Assembly (NCBI GenBank): GCA_020635015.1
Contig: JACKAP010000003.1
Location: 496,001 to 560,000, forward strand
Length of the DNA: 64,000 nt
Origin: Calditrichia bacterium
GTDB taxonomy: Bacteria; Calditrichota; Calditrichia; RBG-13-44-9; J075
Reading direction: 5' to 3'
Part shown: in pieces, positions 61,906 through 64,000 of the stretch
How the letters are laid out: the number at the start of each line of letters is the position of its first letter
Position numbering within the stretch: position 1 is the stretch's first letter
Notes under the pieces: model-generated
Told to the model about the DNA's origin: nothing
Databases searched by the model: none
Seen by the model: only the letters and a program-made list of their open reading frames with translations
Position numbers and translations under genes: made by a program

Positions 61906-64000
61906 CAAATTCAGCTTCTGCAACATTTTTCTAAACCGTGGGTCACCGGCCAGCTCCGCGAACACCGGATCCACCCCCAGATAAATCAGCCGGGAACTTT
62001 GTTCCGCGAAGGCCTTGCTCAGCCAGTCGATTGCCTGGTCGGGTTCGCCGAGCGCGGAAGCAAGTGCGGCAGCGGAATAGATCGCATATGGCGACAGGCT
62101 TTTTTTCCGGTATAGATCTTTCAGCTTAAGCAATACCACCTGCGCTTCCTCGGTTTTGCCCGCCCGGGCCAGGGTGCGGCCGATATCACCCAGCACCTCC
62201 TGATCATCCTCACGGGGAGTAACCTTCCGGAACGCCTCCAGAGATGCATCAAATAATCCCAGTTGCTCATAAGACCGCCCCAGAAAAAGATTGGCCAGTT
62301 GGAAATCCGGATTCAACTCCAGCACCTGGAGATATTGATTCACCGCTTTCTCAAAATCACCGGCAAAATACCAGATCAATCCAAAGGTTGCATGGATTAC
62401 CGGCGAAACCGGATCGAGACTCTGGGCATGGCGCATCTCTTCAAAGGCCTCCTCGAAGCGCTTTTGGGGCACCAGGAAATTGATCGCAAACCAGTGATGG
62501 GCGGTGGCGTAGCTGGGATTATGGGAAAAGGCCTGCCGGAAGTCGCTTTCCGCATCCGACCAGTTCCAATCATAGACGGTTTTAATGCAGGCTAGCGAGG
62601 TATGGGCTTCCGCCACCGTCTGATCCAGGGAGAGCGCCTTCAGCGCGGCGGTTTTGGCCAGGGGCAGCACTTCCTGAGGGCGGGAGGTGCCCATGAAGCT
62701 TTGCAGGATATAACTGTCGGCCAGGCCGGAATAGGCCAGGGCATAGGTGGGATCCTTGCGGATCGCTTCTTCGCAGAATTCGATTGCCTTCTTCAACCCC
62801 TCCTCGCTGCGCTTGTGCAGGTGGTAGCGGGCTTTAAGATAGAGGGTATGGGCTTCCAGGTCCTCGGTGTGTCGTTTGATCAGCACGCGGGTCGGCGCGG
62901 CCGGGAGCTGAGTGCTGAGTTTGGAGACGATCGCCCGGGCAATCTCTTCCTGGATCTCGAAAACATCTTCCATCTCCCGGTCGTATTTTTCCGACCAGAG
63001 CTGATAGCCGTCATGTACGCTGTTCAACTGGGCGGTGATACGCAGGCGTTTGCCGGCCTTGCGCACGCTGCCTTCGATAATATGAGCGACATTCAGCTGC
63101 TCCCCGATCCTCCGGATGTCATCTTCTTTACCCTTGAAAGCGAATGAAGAGGTGCGCGAAACCACCCGCCATCCCTCAAGCTTGGCCAGAGCGTCGATCA
63201 ATTCCTCGGCGATGCCGTCGCAGAAATATTCCTGGTCCTTTCCCGGGCTCATATCGCGGAACGGCAGCACGGCAATTGCCGTGTTGCCGGCATCGGATAT
63301 GGCCGGCGCTCCGGATCCTGCAGCGGCGGGACGGTCGATCGCCTCCAGATCGTTCAGGAGTTCGCCGATATCCTGGTAGCGCTGGGCGGGGTTCTTTTGC
63401 AGGATTTTAGCAACAACATCATTCCAGGCATCGGGAATATCCGCCCGAAACTCCTTGAGAGACGGAGGCTCCTCATGGCTGATCGCATACAGCAAAGCGG
63501 ATTCATACATTCCCTGGAAGGGCAACTCGCCGCTAAGCATTTCGTAGATCACCACCCCGAATGACCAGATATCGGTGCGGTAATCGACCTCCGCATCCTG
63601 CAGCAGCTCCGGCGACATATAAGCCGGGGTGCCGGAGATTACCGCACTCTCTTTCAGGCCGCCCTGTTCGCCCGACTTTGCCAGCCCGAAGTCCATCACC
63701 TTCACCCGGCCGTCTTCGGTTAGCATGATGTTTTCGCTCTTGATATCGCGATGGGCGATCTGCTTGCGGTGGGCCGCCTGCAGCCCGGCGGCGATCTGGC
63801 GGATGAACGACAGGCATTGCGTCAGATCCAGCCGACCGCTATTGAGCTTATCCTTTAAATTTTCTCCGCGAATATACTCCATGGCGAAGAAAACCAGATC
63901 GTCTACTTCATCGATCTCATAAATCGTGGCGATGTTGGGATGGTTCAGCGCGGCGGCGGCCTGGGCTTCCAGCAGAAAACGCTGCCGGGCATCGGGATTA
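61903..64000 (-). CDS. Ser/Thr protein kinase with TolB-like and TPR domains (5' end outside window)
   Basis: At least 699 aa remain; the N-terminal kinase lobe starts beyond base 64000. The visible kinase part has IAHRDIKSENIMLTEDGRVKVMDFGLAKSG (catalytic HRD and DFG), TPAYMSPELLQ (APE-like) and DIWSFGVVIYEMLSGELPF. A TolB/FlgO-like amphipathic domain follows (AIAVLPFRDMSPGKDQEYFCDGIAEELIDAL ... VSRTSSFAFKGKEDDIRRIGEQLNV). TPR units complete it (ATAHHWFAINFLVPQKRFEEAFEEMRHAQSLDP, AVNQYLQVLELNPDFQLANLFLGRSYEQLG). This domain set is common in large-genome bacteria, where it senses and relays signals by phosphorylation; the partner is unknown. Confidence 0.92.
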   Translation of the reverse strand, partial: NPDARQRFLLEAQAAAALNHPNIATIYEIDEVDDLVFFAMEYIRGENLKDKLNSGRLDLTQCLSFIRQIAAGLQAAHRKQIAHRDIKSENIMLTEDGRVKVMDFGLAKSGEQGGLKESAVISGTPAYMSPELLQDAEVDYRTDIWSFGVVIYEMLSGELPFQGMYESALLYAISHEEPPSLKEFRADIPDAWNDVVAKILQKNPAQRYQDIGELLNDLEAIDRPAAAGSGAPAISDAGNTAIAVLPFRDMSPGKDQEYFCDGIAEELIDALAKLEGWRVVSRTSSFAFKGKEDDIRRIGEQLNVAHIIEGSVRKAGKRLRITAQLNSVHDGYQLWSEKYDREMEDVFEIQEEIARAIVSKLSTQLPAAPTRVLIKRHTEDLEAHTLYLKARYHLHKRSEEGLKKAIEFCEEAIRKDPTYALAYSGLADSYILQSFMGTSRPQEVLPLAKTAALKALSLDQTVAEAHTSLACIKTVYDWNWSDAESDFRQAFSHNPSYATAHHWFAINFLVPQKRFEEAFEEMRHAQSLDPVSPVIHATFGLIWYFAGDFEKAVNQYLQVLELNPDFQLANLFLGRSYEQLGLFDASLEAFRKVTPREDDQEVLGDIGRTLARAGKTEEAQVVLLKLKDLYRKKSLSPYAIYSAAALASALGEPDQAIDWLSKAFAEQSSRLIYLGVDPVFAELAGDPRFRKMLQKLNL

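Overview
The window looks like chromosome from a Gram-negative, non-photosynthetic bacterium of the FCB (Fibrobacterota-Chlorobiota-Bacteroidota) superphylum, possibly a Calditrichota/KSB1/Zixibacteria-like lineage. The evidence is five large secreted proteins ending in a type IX secretion (T9SS) type A-like sorting domain (the 'NYPNPFNPSTTI' module), a PorV/PorQ-family outer-membrane protein, a TonB-dependent receptor with an N-terminal carboxypeptidase-regulatory-like domain, several lipoproteins, and moderately high GC. This is inference from protein families; no rRNA or marker tree is available here. I saw no rRNA, tRNA, IS transposase, integrase or CRISPR array.

Layout. 1-3463: end of hypF and then hypC-hypD-hypE ([NiFe]-hydrogenase maturation), with overlapping or closely spaced genes. 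3575-8488: an ArsN2-like acetyltransferase, histidyl-tRNA synthetase, a small membrane protein, a probable lipoprotein and an ankyrin-repeat protein. 8615-23800: the export block. Three minus-strand T9SS-type secreted proteins face a plus-strand set made of a TonB receptor, a 1197-aa secreted protein, PorV and an FG-GAP secreted protein. 24088-32700: housekeeping and transport genes (NlpC/P60 endopeptidase, SpmA-SpmB fusion, MsrA, MFS permease, methyltransferase, leucyl aminopeptidase, ATP-grasp ligase). 32701-36352: a repeat-rich stretch, a 91-aa protein and a membrane-anchored NACHT-type ATPase fused to a formylglycine-generating-enzyme/sulfatase-modifying-factor fold. 36353-48954: a 1337-aa PKD/BNR secreted protein, lipoproteins, saccharopine dehydrogenase-like protein, a GH2 glycosidase, type II pantothenate kinase and a SEC-C protein. 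49167-54664: a two-gene TIR / nSTAND-WD40-lectin operon with its own sigma70-like promoter. 54899-64000: L-serine dehydratase, a DPP4-like peptidase, an FtsX/MacB-type permease and a Ser/Thr kinase-TolB-TPR protein cut by the window edge.

The most striking non-coding property is a set of inverted-repeat elements at gene 3' ends. Some have arms built from short tandem units with a GGATG core (GGATGCT, GGATGTT, GGATGAA/GGATAAA, GGATGGGT). Others have CCACAGAGACACAGAG or ATAGAACGCGGATGACGCGG arms. They fill most convergent intergenic gaps, and in about a dozen genes the last codons or the stop codon itself lie inside the repeat. They may act as bidirectional transcription ends. The best candidates for an undescribed system are the TIR/nSTAND operon, the NACHT-FGE protein (its C-terminus resembles the variable region of diversity-generating-retroelement targets), and the repeat/stop-codon architecture itself.
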